IMG/VR virus record: IMGVR_UViG_3300023108_000037
Location: 1-53,593 of that record
Source: a virus
DNA length: 53,593 bases
Direction: 5' to 3' (one strand)
The translations under genes and the position numbers were made by a program. Position 1 is the first letter of the stretch. Each line of letters begins with the position of its first letter. Under the pieces are notes generated by a model. That model was not told the DNA's origin and searched no databases. It worked only from the letters and a program-made list of their open reading frames with translations. Positions 1 through 7,094 of this stretch are shown one piece after another.

Positions 1-243
1 ATATTCATATCCCATCTCTTCACAGAACTTGACTACCTTGTGAAGGAGACCAACGTAGATTTCTCCACTAGACTGGTTGAACAATCTAATCTTTCCATCC
101 CAATACTTGCTCCTGTATTGTGGCATAAACTTTGCCCCAGGAACTTCAAACGTAAAAGTATCAGACAGTTCCATGTACACATGGGGTTCTGCCTTAATTC
201 GTAGATATACTTCGTTCTTTTTGGAAATGGAAACAGTGTTCAT
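1..243 (-). CDS. uvsW: UvsW helicase, N-terminal part (cut by window edge)
   Basis: Only the first 81 codons lie in the window and the gene runs off the left edge with no stop. In T4, UvsW is an SF2 helicase that unwinds R-loops and branched DNA and shifts replication from origin to recombination mode. The visible part matches the small N-terminal domain of T4 UvsW: a charged beta-rich start, a stretch around residues 33-55 (FEVPGAKF, then YWDGKIRLF) and then GLLHKVVKFCEEMGY, parallel to the T4 pattern of NWDGRIRLL followed by KKFCDNFGY. The helicase motifs would lie beyond the edge. The ATG shares one base with the uvsY stop (TGATG), so translation is probably coupled. Gene order uvsY-uvsW is as in T4. 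The assignment is from recalled family similarity. Confidence 0.85.
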   Translation of the reverse strand, partial: MNTVSISKKNEVYLRIKAEPHVYMELSDTFTFEVPGAKFMPQYRSKYWDGKIRLFNQSSGEIYVGLLHKVVKFCEEMGYEY

Positions 244-671
244 CAGAAACCTCGTTGGAAGTTCTGCCACTCAATAGCGTTCTTGATTTGGTAGGTTCTG
301 TTGTTAATTTGTTTCAGAATACTCTCAAGATAATTGAGCATGGCATCATGATAGTCAATCTTCAGACGAATCTTAGATAGTTGTTCGTCTGCGTCTAAAT
401 GGTAGTTAAGAGAATCTTTCTCTCTTACTTTGTATGGAAAGGGGTCGTCTTCATAGACTTCTGGATCTGCCTTTCCGTTATAATAATTTCTGCGTTCAAG
501 GTATTTGGTTTTATAAGTTTGTTCTTCCTTCTTTTTCATCAGAAGAACTGTATTATATAGTTCGTGATATTTGGCGTGTAATCTGGGAACCTTGATTGAT
601 TCGTCGTGGAGATTGTCTGGGTCAAGGATGGAGTCTTTCGACCACATCTCATTAATAATGTCTAGATTCAT
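243..671 (-). CDS. uvsY: UvsY recombination mediator
   Basis: 142 residues, against 137 in T4. UvsY helps load the UvsX recombinase onto single-stranded DNA coated with gp32. The protein is highly charged and mostly helical. A middle segment YYNGKADPEVYEDDPFP corresponds to the YYSGRGDGDEF region of T4 UvsY, and the end (RTYQIKNAIEWQNFQRGF) corresponds to the T4 C-terminus with its FAIKHIQDMRAFEAG pattern. The start overlaps the stop of the tail-tube-like gene by four bases (ATGA), and the stop overlaps uvsW by one, so the three are probably co-translated. Pairing with uvsW supports the call. Confidence 0.88.
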   Translation of the reverse strand: MNLDIINEMWSKDSILDPDNLHDESIKVPRLHAKYHELYNTVLLMKKKEEQTYKTKYLERRNYYNGKADPEVYEDDPFPYKVREKDSLNYHLDADEQLSKIRLKIDYHDAMLNYLESILKQINNRTYQIKNAIEWQNFQRGF

Positions 672-1222
672 GAAGTAGTGGAGACTGTTTCAATATTATA
701 AATGGTATATTTGAATGTAGCTGTTGCCGTTATTGTTTGATAATCAGTGTTTGTTGCATCAAATTGAAGTCCAGAGAGAGTATATGGAAACAATCCATTA
801 AACTTCACTCTTGCAATACTATTGAACTGATTGTTCAATACTACTAGAGTACCATCACTATACTGACGATCCATGTCTTGAACACCATCTGGATCAGTCA
901 CCAGATCTTTGAAATCCTGAATGCTATTTGGAAAACCTAGTCCCCTCATCCAGTTATGCACTGTGAGATAGTTTTCCATTTTTTCATCTACAATGAACTG
1001 TAGAGTCAGATCCTCAAAAACTAATCTGTCACCAGCAAGTGGCAACTCTTTCAAATAGTTGGGTGCGTTGACTGTTCCAAGTGTCAGACCAGGCAGATTG
1101 GCAGTATTGGAAAAGAAATCTACCTTTGGGAATCTGGCAAGCGTAAAATTAAATCCTACATTGGATAGGTAATTTCTATTTTGAATTTGCCTATCAAAAG
1201 GATCTCTTCTAGGAGCAGCCAT
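668..1222 (-). CDS. Tail-tube-like protein, second paralogue (gp3/gp19 family position)
   Basis: 184 residues with the character of a T4 tail-tube (gp19) fold protein. It follows the same order of motifs as the gp19 at 7093-7725: a NLPG segment near residue 43, a LAGDR segment near residue 62 followed by FEDLT, a central NWMRGLGFP helix, then GLFPYTLSGLQFD near residue 146 (compare GIWPTNVSAIELSYD in gp19) and a final beta-rich YQTITATATFKYTIY strand. It could be the tail terminator gp3, a tube initiator, or another tube-associated protein; the family is clear but the exact role is inference. It has its own late-type octamer 23 bases upstream and lies just after a terminator, so it likely starts the transcript that includes uvsY and uvsW. 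Confidence 0.7.
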   Translation of the reverse strand: MAAPRRDPFDRQIQNRNYLSNVGFNFTLARFPKVDFFSNTANLPGLTLGTVNAPNYLKELPLAGDRLVFEDLTLQFIVDEKMENYLTVHNWMRGLGFPNSIQDFKDLVTDPDGVQDMDRQYSDGTLVVLNNQFNSIARVKFNGLFPYTLSGLQFDATNTDYQTITATATFKYTIYNIETVSTTS

Positions 1223-1244
1223 GATTTGCCATAGTTTACTAGTC

Positions 1245-1252
1245 TATTTATT
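1245..1252 (-). promoter_or_regulatory. Late-promoter-like octamer AATAAATA
   Basis: Seven of eight bases match the T4 late promoter TATAAATA, placed 23 bases upstream of the tail-tube-like gene and just downstream of a terminator. It fits a start for the tube-paralogue/uvsY/uvsW transcript. Confidence 0.55.
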
Positions 1253-1257
1253 GGCAT

Positions 1258-1281
1258 AAAAAAGAGGAGTCCTAAGACTCC
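1258..1281 (-). terminator. Rho-independent terminator after the twin-CX3C gene
   Basis: On the minus strand a perfect 6-bp stem GGAGTC / GACTCC with a TTAG loop is followed by TC and six Ts. It lies 33 bases after the stop of the 57-residue gene and before the late-type promoter of the next gene. Confidence 0.8.
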
Positions 1282-1307
1282 CCAACACTTCCTTCACACG
1301 GATTACT

Positions 1308-1336
1308 ATTATATCACATTAGAATACTCCTGCAAA
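1308..1336 (-). promoter_or_regulatory. Possible sigma70 promoter TTTGCA-N17-TATAAT
   Basis: The -10 box is a perfect TATAAT (1308-1313) and the -35 is TTTGCA (1331-1336, four of six) with a 17-base spacer. It overlaps the end of the 57-residue gene and points straight into the terminator at 1258-1281, so a transcript would be only about 40-45 bases unless there is read-through. Confidence 0.4.
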
Positions 1337-1487
1337 CACGCTTACAAGATGTTTCGTTGATGGAATCGCATTCAATCAGACACTCATAATAGTCATTGAT
1401 TTTTTGCTGTTCCAGATCGGATTCATCTACATCGGTTTCTACATGCCTCCATTCGTCTAACTGGGCTCTTGATAATAGATTGTGCAT
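1314..1487 (-). CDS. Small twin-CX3C protein, 57 residues
   Basis: Too short for usual gene calling, but well supported. It has an ATG with AAGGAG seven bases upstream, 57 codons, a TGA stop and a terminator 33 bases later. The protein starts MHNLLSRAQLDEW, is acidic in the middle, and has two CX3C motifs: CLIEC (residues 36-40) and CKRVC (48-52), seven residues apart. Twin CX3C in a short helical protein suggests two antiparallel helices held by two disulfides or a metal site; that is inference. I believe a similar small protein follows the capsid gene in other cyanophages, but its function is not known to me. It lies alone between the capsid-gene terminator and its own terminator. Confidence 0.75.
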   Translation of the reverse strand: MHNLLSRAQLDEWRHVETDVDESDLEQQKINDYYECLIECDSINETSCKRVCRSILM

Positions 1488-1556
1488 TTCAAACTCCTTT
1501 TTGTGGACAATAACAAAGGAAGTTCATTTACTGCATTGGACTATTCCCAATTCTGT

Positions 1557-1562
1557 ATTATA
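1557..1562 (-). promoter_or_regulatory. -10-like TATAAT upstream of the twin-CX3C gene
   Basis: A perfect TATAAT lies 70 bases upstream of the 57-residue gene and downstream of the gp23 terminator, in the right place to drive that gene. No good -35 box is seen 16-18 bases upstream. The sequence around it (TATATAATA) also partly resembles the late octamer. The remainder of 1488-1614 shows no other signal. Confidence 0.4.
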
Positions 1563-1614
1563 TAGTCTACTTTGTGTTAATTCACTAACATTTGTGTCAT
1601 TGTTACATAAAGAC

Positions 1615-1639
1615 AAAAAAAGAGACCCTTTCGGGTCTC
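1615..1639 (-). terminator. Strong rho-independent terminator after gp23
   Basis: On the minus strand there is a perfect 7-bp stem GAGACCC / GGGTCTC closed by a GAAA tetraloop (GNRA type) and followed by seven Ts. It begins 25 bases after the capsid gene stop and should end the very abundant capsid transcript. There is no T run on the other strand, so it works for minus-strand transcripts only. Confidence 0.92.
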
Positions 1640-1663
1640 AATGTTAAGTATGTGAAATATGGA

Positions 1664-3106
1664 TCACATAAGGTTGGCAACCTTGACTCTCTGGTAGTAA
1701 CGGTTGACACCAGGATAGACACGACCCAGACCTTGGTTATCGACATTGCCTTCAGCGAAGGGGTTGGAGATAAGACCATAACGGGTCTTAAAGCCAATCT
1801 TGGGCTGGAAGGTGTTCTCACCAACGGCACGAACCATCTGCAGGGGAACGTAGGGGCAGTAGAAGAGACCAGCATCATAGGGGCTGGAACCTTTGTAACC
1901 GACAACGTAGTACTGGTTAGCAGCACTGTTAGCAGCAAATGGGTCAATGTAGACTCTGTACTTACCGTTGATAGTACCAGCAAAGGTGTTGCCAGTGTCA
2001 TCAACGTTCAGGTTTGCGTTCAGAGCAGGGGTGTAATCAAGTACACCAGCCATGGTCAGAGCGGAAGCAACATCAGCAGAAGTCAGGATGATGTTACCCT
2101 TCCCTCTACGAGTTCTTTGTGCGATGCGGTTGGCATCTCTCTCGATCTGGAACAGAAGTCCTTTGAACTTCTCAACGGACCAACGACCGTTGGAGTCAAC
2201 GTCGAGGTCAAATGTACCTGCGGTGGCAACGTTTGCCTGAGCACCGTTCTCAGCAACCTTATAGATGGTTCTGATGACTTCACGGTTGATCTCAGCAAGA
2301 ATCTCAGTGCTGAGGATGTTTGCCAGTTCGGCTTCGGCATTCAGACCGTGGATAGCACGAAGGTCTTGTGCCAGTTCCAGGGAGTATTCTGCCTTCAGAG
2401 CACGGGACTTAGCAGTAACGGTAACTTTCTCGATCGAGAAAGCCATCTGGTTGAAGTCTTCGTTGGTGCCGTCGCCCAGAGCTTCAGCATCACCAGTCTC
2501 CATGCCTTGACCGACATTGTACTGAGTACCAATGCCTGTGGTTGTACCAGTACCAGACAGAACCGAAGGATTGGTTCCACGCTGATCACCAGTTGTACCG
2601 AAACCAACCAACTCACCGTCAAGAACTTGACCAGAGTAGTTACCACCAGTTCTGCCAGAAGCAAAGTCTCTGGTGGAGGAGAATGCGGTATCGGGCTCGT
2701 CGAACAGAGCTTCGGTGCCACTCTGAGTGGAGTAGCGGGAACGCATTGCGAAGATCAGTCCAGTGGGACCGTTCATTGGTTGAACACCAGCCAGGTCATA
2801 AGCAACCAGGTTGGGCATAGAACGTCTGATCAGGGAGATCAGAACGGGGTCGAAACCAGCAACAGGACCTGCGGCAGCGGAATCAGCACCGAAACCACCA
2901 GAAGCACCAGCAGCGTTAGCAACGTTGGTGGGAGCCTCAGTCAGCATTCCACCGTTTTCGAAGGCAGACTGCTCACGCAGGAATCTCTCTTGGTTTTCGA
3001 GCAGAACGGCAGTAACAGCCTTTCTGTGGGAATCTTTAATAGGATCGCAGGACTCTGCATTAAGCAGAGGACCCCACTTCTCCATAAGTTTTTCGGAATT
3101 AAACAT
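1664..3106 (-). CDS. gp23: Major capsid protein gp23
   Basis: 480 residues. It forms the hexameric capsomers of the T4-type head. The N-terminus (MFNSEKLMEKWGPLLN) is typical of cyanophage gp23. It is followed by a helical propeptide with LLENQERFLREQ and a likely gp21 cleavage site, L55-T56-E57 before A58, matching the T4 prohead protease preference of L/I-x-E. Mature protein then starts in a Gly/Ala-rich stretch before GFDPVLISLIRRSMPNLVAYD, a well-conserved region. The start is set by AAGGAG about six bases upstream. A near-perfect late octamer (TATAAATT) lies 34 bases upstream and a strong terminator follows, so it can be made as a single-gene late transcript. No separate vertex protein gp24 is seen here. 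Confidence 0.97.
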   Translation of the reverse strand: MFNSEKLMEKWGPLLNAESCDPIKDSHRKAVTAVLLENQERFLREQSAFENGGMLTEAPTNVANAAGASGGFGADSAAAGPVAGFDPVLISLIRRSMPNLVAYDLAGVQPMNGPTGLIFAMRSRYSTQSGTEALFDEPDTAFSSTRDFASGRTGGNYSGQVLDGELVGFGTTGDQRGTNPSVLSGTGTTTGIGTQYNVGQGMETGDAEALGDGTNEDFNQMAFSIEKVTVTAKSRALKAEYSLELAQDLRAIHGLNAEAELANILSTEILAEINREVIRTIYKVAENGAQANVATAGTFDLDVDSNGRWSVEKFKGLLFQIERDANRIAQRTRRGKGNIILTSADVASALTMAGVLDYTPALNANLNVDDTGNTFAGTINGKYRVYIDPFAANSAANQYYVVGYKGSSPYDAGLFYCPYVPLQMVRAVGENTFQPKIGFKTRYGLISNPFAEGNVDNQGLGRVYPGVNRYYQRVKVANLM

Positions 3107-3139
3107 TGTTCTCCTTAAGGATTTAAGTTTGTGGTTTAC

Positions 3140-3147
3140 AATTTATA
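3140..3147 (-). promoter_or_regulatory. Late-promoter-like octamer TATAAATT (gp23)
   Basis: Seven of eight bases match TATAAATA, 34 bases upstream of gp23, in the gap between scaffold and capsid genes. Confidence 0.6.
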
Positions 3148-3148
3148 A

Positions 3149-4204
3149 TCAGTTATTCATCGACAGGGCTCTCATGTAAGCAGCCATGGCATCAGAGGAA
3201 ACCTCTGGCTCAGGATCACTTACACCCTCCGACAAAGTTTCAGAAGATTTTACGTCTGTGCTCTTAGAAGTTGGGAAATACGACTCTCTAAGAGTTTCTA
3301 ACTTACCACGGTATTCTTCTTCACCCGCAAACTCAACACCTTCAGCCAGAGAAGCAAGCTTTTCCTTCTGTGTATCAGCCAGACCTTCAGTTACCTTACC
3401 GAAAATTCCTTCGGCAGTAGCTTCAGCCAGTCTGTTAGTAAGGGAAATATTCTTCTCAACTTGCAGGTTGAGTTTTCCTTCCATTTCATCAAGTTTATCT
3501 ACCATGCTCTCAAGAACATCATACTTATCATCAGGGATAGTTACATAATGATCTTCAAAGAGACCCTTCATTCCTTGCAGGAACGATTCGGTCATTTCGG
3601 TCTTCAGACCATGCTCAACTTCGATGGCATTCTCAGTAAGCCACTCATCAGCGACATACTCCAGATATGAATCGAGTCTTTCGACGAGCTCTGCCTTAAC
3701 CGATTCGAGATTCTCAGAAAGAGTTTTCTCGTACTCAGCAGCAAGAGCTTCTTGGATTTCACTGACCTTAGCAGTCAGAGCAGCTTCGAAAATTGTCTTT
3801 GCCTTTTCTTGGAACTCTTCACTGAGTTCCTCACCACCGAACAGAGCAGCAAGATCTTCCTCAACATTCAGTTGGGGTTCTTCTTGTGTTTCTTCGGCTT
3901 CCGCAACAACCTCTTGACCTTCCTCAGCCTCGGTCTCCTCAGCATACTTAGGAGCCTTAGGCATTGGTTCTGCAGGCTTAGCACCCTTATTTACGATGTC
4001 CTTTACTGTTGCCAGTGAAGGAGCCTTAAGGGCAGCCGACATATCATCGGGCTTGTAGTTTTCAGGGGTTGGACCTCCAAGATCTTCAACTGTGCCTTGG
4101 GCAGCAGTATAAGAAGCTTTCTTAGATGCATCCATTGGTTCAGCGGCTTTCGCACCCCTAGTTACGGGATTTTCCATTTCTTGTAAATCTTTACCAGCGG
4201 ACAT
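3149..4204 (-). CDS. gp22: Prohead scaffold / assembly core protein gp22
   Basis: 351 residues, mostly helical and rich in Glu, Ala, Lys and Leu. The central part from about residue 110 to 300 looks like long coiled coil. The first ~100 residues are Pro/Ala/Glu-rich and contain a repeated phrase, RGAKAAEPM and KGAKPAEPM (about residues 16-24 and 73-81). The scaffold fills the prohead core and is later cut up by gp21. Identity rests on composition and on the position between protease gp21 and capsid gp23, as in T4; T4 gp22 is shorter, about 270 residues. The C-terminus ends MAAYMRALSMNN. A tandem late octamer lies about 40 bases upstream of the start. Confidence 0.88.
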   Translation of the reverse strand: MSAGKDLQEMENPVTRGAKAAEPMDASKKASYTAAQGTVEDLGGPTPENYKPDDMSAALKAPSLATVKDIVNKGAKPAEPMPKAPKYAEETEAEEGQEVVAEAEETQEEPQLNVEEDLAALFGGEELSEEFQEKAKTIFEAALTAKVSEIQEALAAEYEKTLSENLESVKAELVERLDSYLEYVADEWLTENAIEVEHGLKTEMTESFLQGMKGLFEDHYVTIPDDKYDVLESMVDKLDEMEGKLNLQVEKNISLTNRLAEATAEGIFGKVTEGLADTQKEKLASLAEGVEFAGEEEYRGKLETLRESYFPTSKSTDVKSSETLSEGVSDPEPEVSSDAMAAYMRALSMNN

Positions 4205-4243
4205 TTTTCGATTTCTCCGATTGATTGATCTAGTGATAATCTG

Positions 4244-4255
4244 TATTTATTTATT
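4244..4255 (-). promoter_or_regulatory. Tandem late-promoter-like octamers (gp22)
   Basis: Two overlapping AATAAATA octamers, each seven of eight to TATAAATA, lie 40-44 bases upstream of gp22. Confidence 0.55.
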
Positions 4256-4258
4256 ATT

Positions 4259-4909
4259 TCAAAGATTTGATAAGAACTGATTGAACAGATTTAACTTCTG
4301 TTCTTCCAGTCTTTTCTGATCAACGAGAGTGTTGATCGTCTTATATGTTTTTTCTGCGAGTTTTTCACGGAGAATTCCTCCATCCCAAACCCACTCTTTT
4401 CCTTCCATAATTCCGTTGACAAATGCATCGGGTGCGGAAGGATCGGCAACGATATCAGCAGCAGTTGCTAACATGAAATCTTCACCGACAACCTTGATAC
4501 CATTACGATCTTCTTTCAGAGAACCAAGTCCTCTAGAAGAAACACCAAGTTTGACACCTTCATCAAGAAGAGACTTGGCAATGCTACCCATAGGAGTAGA
4601 GAGGATTTGCGCTCTACCAATAAAATTGGAACCTTCTTGTCTCAGAGAAGTAATCTTGTGCGAAACACGATCGAGATTGATGGTGGGACCATCGGGATGA
4701 CCGAGTTCACCAAGAGCACGACCTTTGCCAACAAACTGTTCGTTATAACGACCAACTTCTTTGGCAAGAGTCTGGGAAGGATACATTCTTCCATTACGAT
4801 TCTTGATGTCTCCTTGCAGGAATACACCTTCAATATAGAGGTTCTTTTTACCGTTGCGTTGTTCAACGATAACCTCTACTTGTTCGATTTCTTCTCTGAT
4901 AAGTTCCAT
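4259..4909 (-). CDS. gp21: Prohead core protease gp21
   Basis: 216 residues, close to the 212 of T4 gp21. It is a serine protease of the herpesvirus-assemblin-like fold that cleaves scaffold and capsid propeptides after L/I-x-E. Expected active-site segments are visible: GELGHP with His71 and LGVSSRG with Ser124/Ser125, preceded by the N-terminal strand YIEGVFLQGDIKNRNGRMYP that is typical of phage prohead proteases. The C-terminal ~45 residues are charged and helical. It starts five bases after the 90-residue gene and is followed by the scaffold, its main substrate. No clear Shine-Dalgarno is seen, so it may be coupled to the gene before it. Confidence 0.94.
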   Translation of the reverse strand: MELIREEIEQVEVIVEQRNGKKNLYIEGVFLQGDIKNRNGRMYPSQTLAKEVGRYNEQFVGKGRALGELGHPDGPTINLDRVSHKITSLRQEGSNFIGRAQILSTPMGSIAKSLLDEGVKLGVSSRGLGSLKEDRNGIKVVGEDFMLATAADIVADPSAPDAFVNGIMEGKEWVWDGGILREKLAEKTYKTINTLVDQKRLEEQKLNLFNQFLSNL

Positions 4910-4913
4910 TTTT

Positions 4914-5186
4914 TTATGCGGTAAATCCTACTTTTGCTGCTCTAACATTAGCACTCAGTGCATAAACACAATGAGTTGGTCTCTTTTCAAGATATTCGAC
5001 AGCACCCGATGGTAATGTCATTGAACCAATGCCCGTGCCGCTTCTTGTTTCTACAACATAAACAGTGTGGGATGAAGAACCATCATTGTTAATTAAACGA
5101 ACAACAGTAGCCTCACTAAGGCTAGATGCTGTTCCAGTTGTTGTGGGGAGAGCAATTTCATCCCCTAAAAGCAAAGTTCTTGCCAT
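4914..5186 (-). CDS. Small beta-rich protein between prohead core and protease genes
   Basis: 90 residues, with predicted strands through most of its length (VVRLINNDGSSSHTVYVVE, then a turn and VEYLEKRPTHCVYAL) and no membrane segment. I do not recognise a named family, although similar small proteins occur at this point in cyanophage head clusters. T4 has gp68 here, but gp68 is helical and this protein is not, so it is not called gp68. A virion role such as head decoration is only inference from position. Its ATG shares one base with the stop of the gene before it (TAATG), so it depends on that gene for translation. Confidence 0.75.
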   Translation of the reverse strand: MARTLLLGDEIALPTTTGTASSLSEATVVRLINNDGSSSHTVYVVETRSGTGIGSMTLPSGAVEYLEKRPTHCVYALSANVRAAKVGFTA

Positions 5187-5380
5187 TAGTTTTCTTCCTG
5201 TGTTTCGATCTCAACGGTTTCTTCTTCAGTCTCAGTCTCTCCACCAAAGAGAGAATTAGCAACCACGGGTCTCAAAGCATCGACTCTTTCAGCAGCTTTG
5301 CTGTAAAGAGCATCTTTGATTTTGTCACTAATTTCAGACGCAGAAGAATCAGTGGCAATAAGGTCAATAACGTCTTCCAT
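5186..5380 (-). CDS. Prohead core protein-like (gp67 position)
   Basis: 64 residues, acidic, with an N-terminal helical part (DVIDLIATDSSASEISDKIKDALYSKAAERV), a conserved-looking ALRPVVANSLFGG and a tail almost entirely of Glu and Thr. It lies directly after the portal gene, where T4 has gp67, a small acidic prohead core protein that is cut by gp21. The match is in size, charge and position; sequence identity to T4 gp67 cannot be judged here. It has a perfect late promoter 27 bases upstream, inside the end of the portal gene, suggesting that the core, protease and scaffold genes are expressed strongly from here. Confidence 0.7.
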   Translation of the reverse strand: MEDVIDLIATDSSASEISDKIKDALYSKAAERVDALRPVVANSLFGGETETEEETVEIETQEEN

Positions 5381-5406
5381 TTTTAAAAATACTATTGTCT
5401 AACGAT

Positions 5407-5414
5407 TATTTATA
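5407..5414 (-). promoter_or_regulatory. Perfect late promoter octamer TATAAATA
   Basis: Eight of eight bases match the T4 late promoter. It spans the stop of the portal gene and lies 27 bases upstream of the 64-residue prohead core gene. Confidence 0.75.
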
Positions 5415-7062
5415 TGACGCCAACATCCAGATCAGTATCCGTCATATCGTTTCCTCTTTGACGGAGATTTTCTTCTGGTGGTTGTTGACCCATGGGATCC
5501 ATTCCAGGTTCCATTTCAAGCATCTGCTCATTAGGATCTGGAATAATTCCTCTTTCAATTTCATCCTCAATTTGAGCATCAATCTCAAGAATTTCTTGAT
5601 CCTTCTGCTGCAGAACTTTTCTGCGGACATACTCTGTAGAGTAGTATCTACCGACATAAGGTTCTACTTGGGCAAGAAGAGCGAGTCTTCCTTCCATCAA
5701 TTCTTTTTCTTTGAGTTCAGCAAAATGATTATCATAGAGATAATCGAACTGAATATGCTCAGACATTGTTTCCCAATCTTCGGGAGTAACAATATTCTTA
5801 AGCAAAAGTTGAGTCTTCAGCATATCAAGGAATACATTGCTGAATCTCTTGCGAAGTCTTCCTACAAACTTACTGAATGAAAGTTCGTCACGCAGAATTT
5901 CAGAAGAACGTCCAAGGTTGAAACCATCACCAGAACCAGGCATTCTAGATTCGGGAACACCCAGAGATCTATAAAGTTTCTTCTGGAAATATTCGATATC
6001 AGAGAGTTCACCTAAGTTCTGACCACCAGGCAGAGTTGTGATTTCTGTGCCACGACCACCTTCTCTTCTAGGAAGCCAGAAGTCTTCCAGCATGGACATG
6101 TATTTTTTATCGTCACGAATTTCACCAGTGTTGGCATTATAGACAAGCTTGTTGCGATAACGATTCATTACGTCACGCAGATATTGCTCTGCCTTTACCT
6201 TAGGAAGATTACCAACATCGATGTAGAAGATTCTACGCTCAGGTGCTCTACTCAAACGATAGATGACCAGAGAGTCTTCAATCATTCTAAGTTGATTGAG
6301 AGACTTGATTGCTTTCTGCAAATAAGAAAGAACAGAGTGACGATTTCTATCTACCAGACCAGATGTGCAATATGTGATAGCGTCTTTTGCAATCTTAACT
6401 CCTTTGGTTCCACCACCATAACTTGGAACTGTGGTTGGATAGTTAATCTTAGGAGTATACATGAAATACTCTTCCATCTCAGGAAAAATCACTCTTTGAT
6501 TTTCTGAGACTTGAGTATTGTTAAACAGATCAGATCTATCTTTGTTCTTATCTTTTTCTTTTCTGATATAACGCATCTTCAATGCGTCAATATATCTTAC
6601 TTCTTGAATACCGTCTTGTGGTCTCTTTAAGTCAATTACCTTATGATAATAGATTCTACCATCAACATACCAGTTGCGGAAAATTTCATGTGCCTTCTTA
6701 TCAAAATCTAGAAGGTCTTTGATGTGTTTGAATTCTTTGCGAATTTTATCTTTGATACCATCACTAGCATTGAGATTGTTAAGATCAATCTCAACAGGAG
6801 AATCATCAAGGTCACTAACAATAGCCTCGTTAACTACGTTTTCAATTGCTTGGTCGCACTCTGGATGGAGTGCCATTTCACGATATCTACGAATGAGTTC
6901 ATACTCACTTTTGTAGACACCTTCGAGGTCAATCGACTGACTACCAAAAGCGGTAGAGACGTAAAAATCAGCCCCGTCCTCGTTTGTCGGAGGGACGGGA
7001 CTGACTATACCTTTAGATTTATCCTCGTTGTCCTCAATAGAGAAACCAAAGAGCCTAGCCAT
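5410..7062 (-). CDS. gp20: Portal vertex protein gp20
   Basis: 550 residues (T4: 524). It forms the dodecameric portal at one head vertex, where DNA enters and the neck attaches. Recognisable parts are EYELIRRYREMALHPECDQAIENVVNEA near residue 55, the DFDKKAHEIFRNWYVDGRIYYHKVID segment near 135-160, GIQEVRYIDALKMRYIRK, and the LYRSLGVPESRMPG region near residue 365. These are the conserved blocks used for cyanophage g20 diversity surveys. The C-terminal 60 residues are acidic and end in a Pro/Gln-rich tail. A late-type octamer sits 25 bases upstream. Order 20-67-21-22-23 is as in T4. Confidence 0.97.
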   Translation of the reverse strand: MARLFGFSIEDNEDKSKGIVSPVPPTNEDGADFYVSTAFGSQSIDLEGVYKSEYELIRRYREMALHPECDQAIENVVNEAIVSDLDDSPVEIDLNNLNASDGIKDKIRKEFKHIKDLLDFDKKAHEIFRNWYVDGRIYYHKVIDLKRPQDGIQEVRYIDALKMRYIRKEKDKNKDRSDLFNNTQVSENQRVIFPEMEEYFMYTPKINYPTTVPSYGGGTKGVKIAKDAITYCTSGLVDRNRHSVLSYLQKAIKSLNQLRMIEDSLVIYRLSRAPERRIFYIDVGNLPKVKAEQYLRDVMNRYRNKLVYNANTGEIRDDKKYMSMLEDFWLPRREGGRGTEITTLPGGQNLGELSDIEYFQKKLYRSLGVPESRMPGSGDGFNLGRSSEILRDELSFSKFVGRLRKRFSNVFLDMLKTQLLLKNIVTPEDWETMSEHIQFDYLYDNHFAELKEKELMEGRLALLAQVEPYVGRYYSTEYVRRKVLQQKDQEILEIDAQIEDEIERGIIPDPNEQMLEMEPGMDPMGQQPPEENLRQRGNDMTDTDLDVGVI

Positions 7063-7086
7063 ATTAAAGTGTGCGTTCTATTCTCC

Positions 7087-7094
7087 TATTTATC
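7087..7094 (-). promoter_or_regulatory. Late-promoter-like octamer GATAAATA (gp20)
   Basis: Seven of eight bases match TATAAATA, 25 bases upstream of the portal gene and overlapping the end of gp19. Confidence 0.55.

Noticed and set aside
1592-3118. Long plus-strand frame of 508 codons opposite gp23
   Set aside because: It is the mirror of the conserved capsid gene; its protein is low-complexity Ser/Thr/Val with no motif, and no promoter or Shine-Dalgarno is seen.
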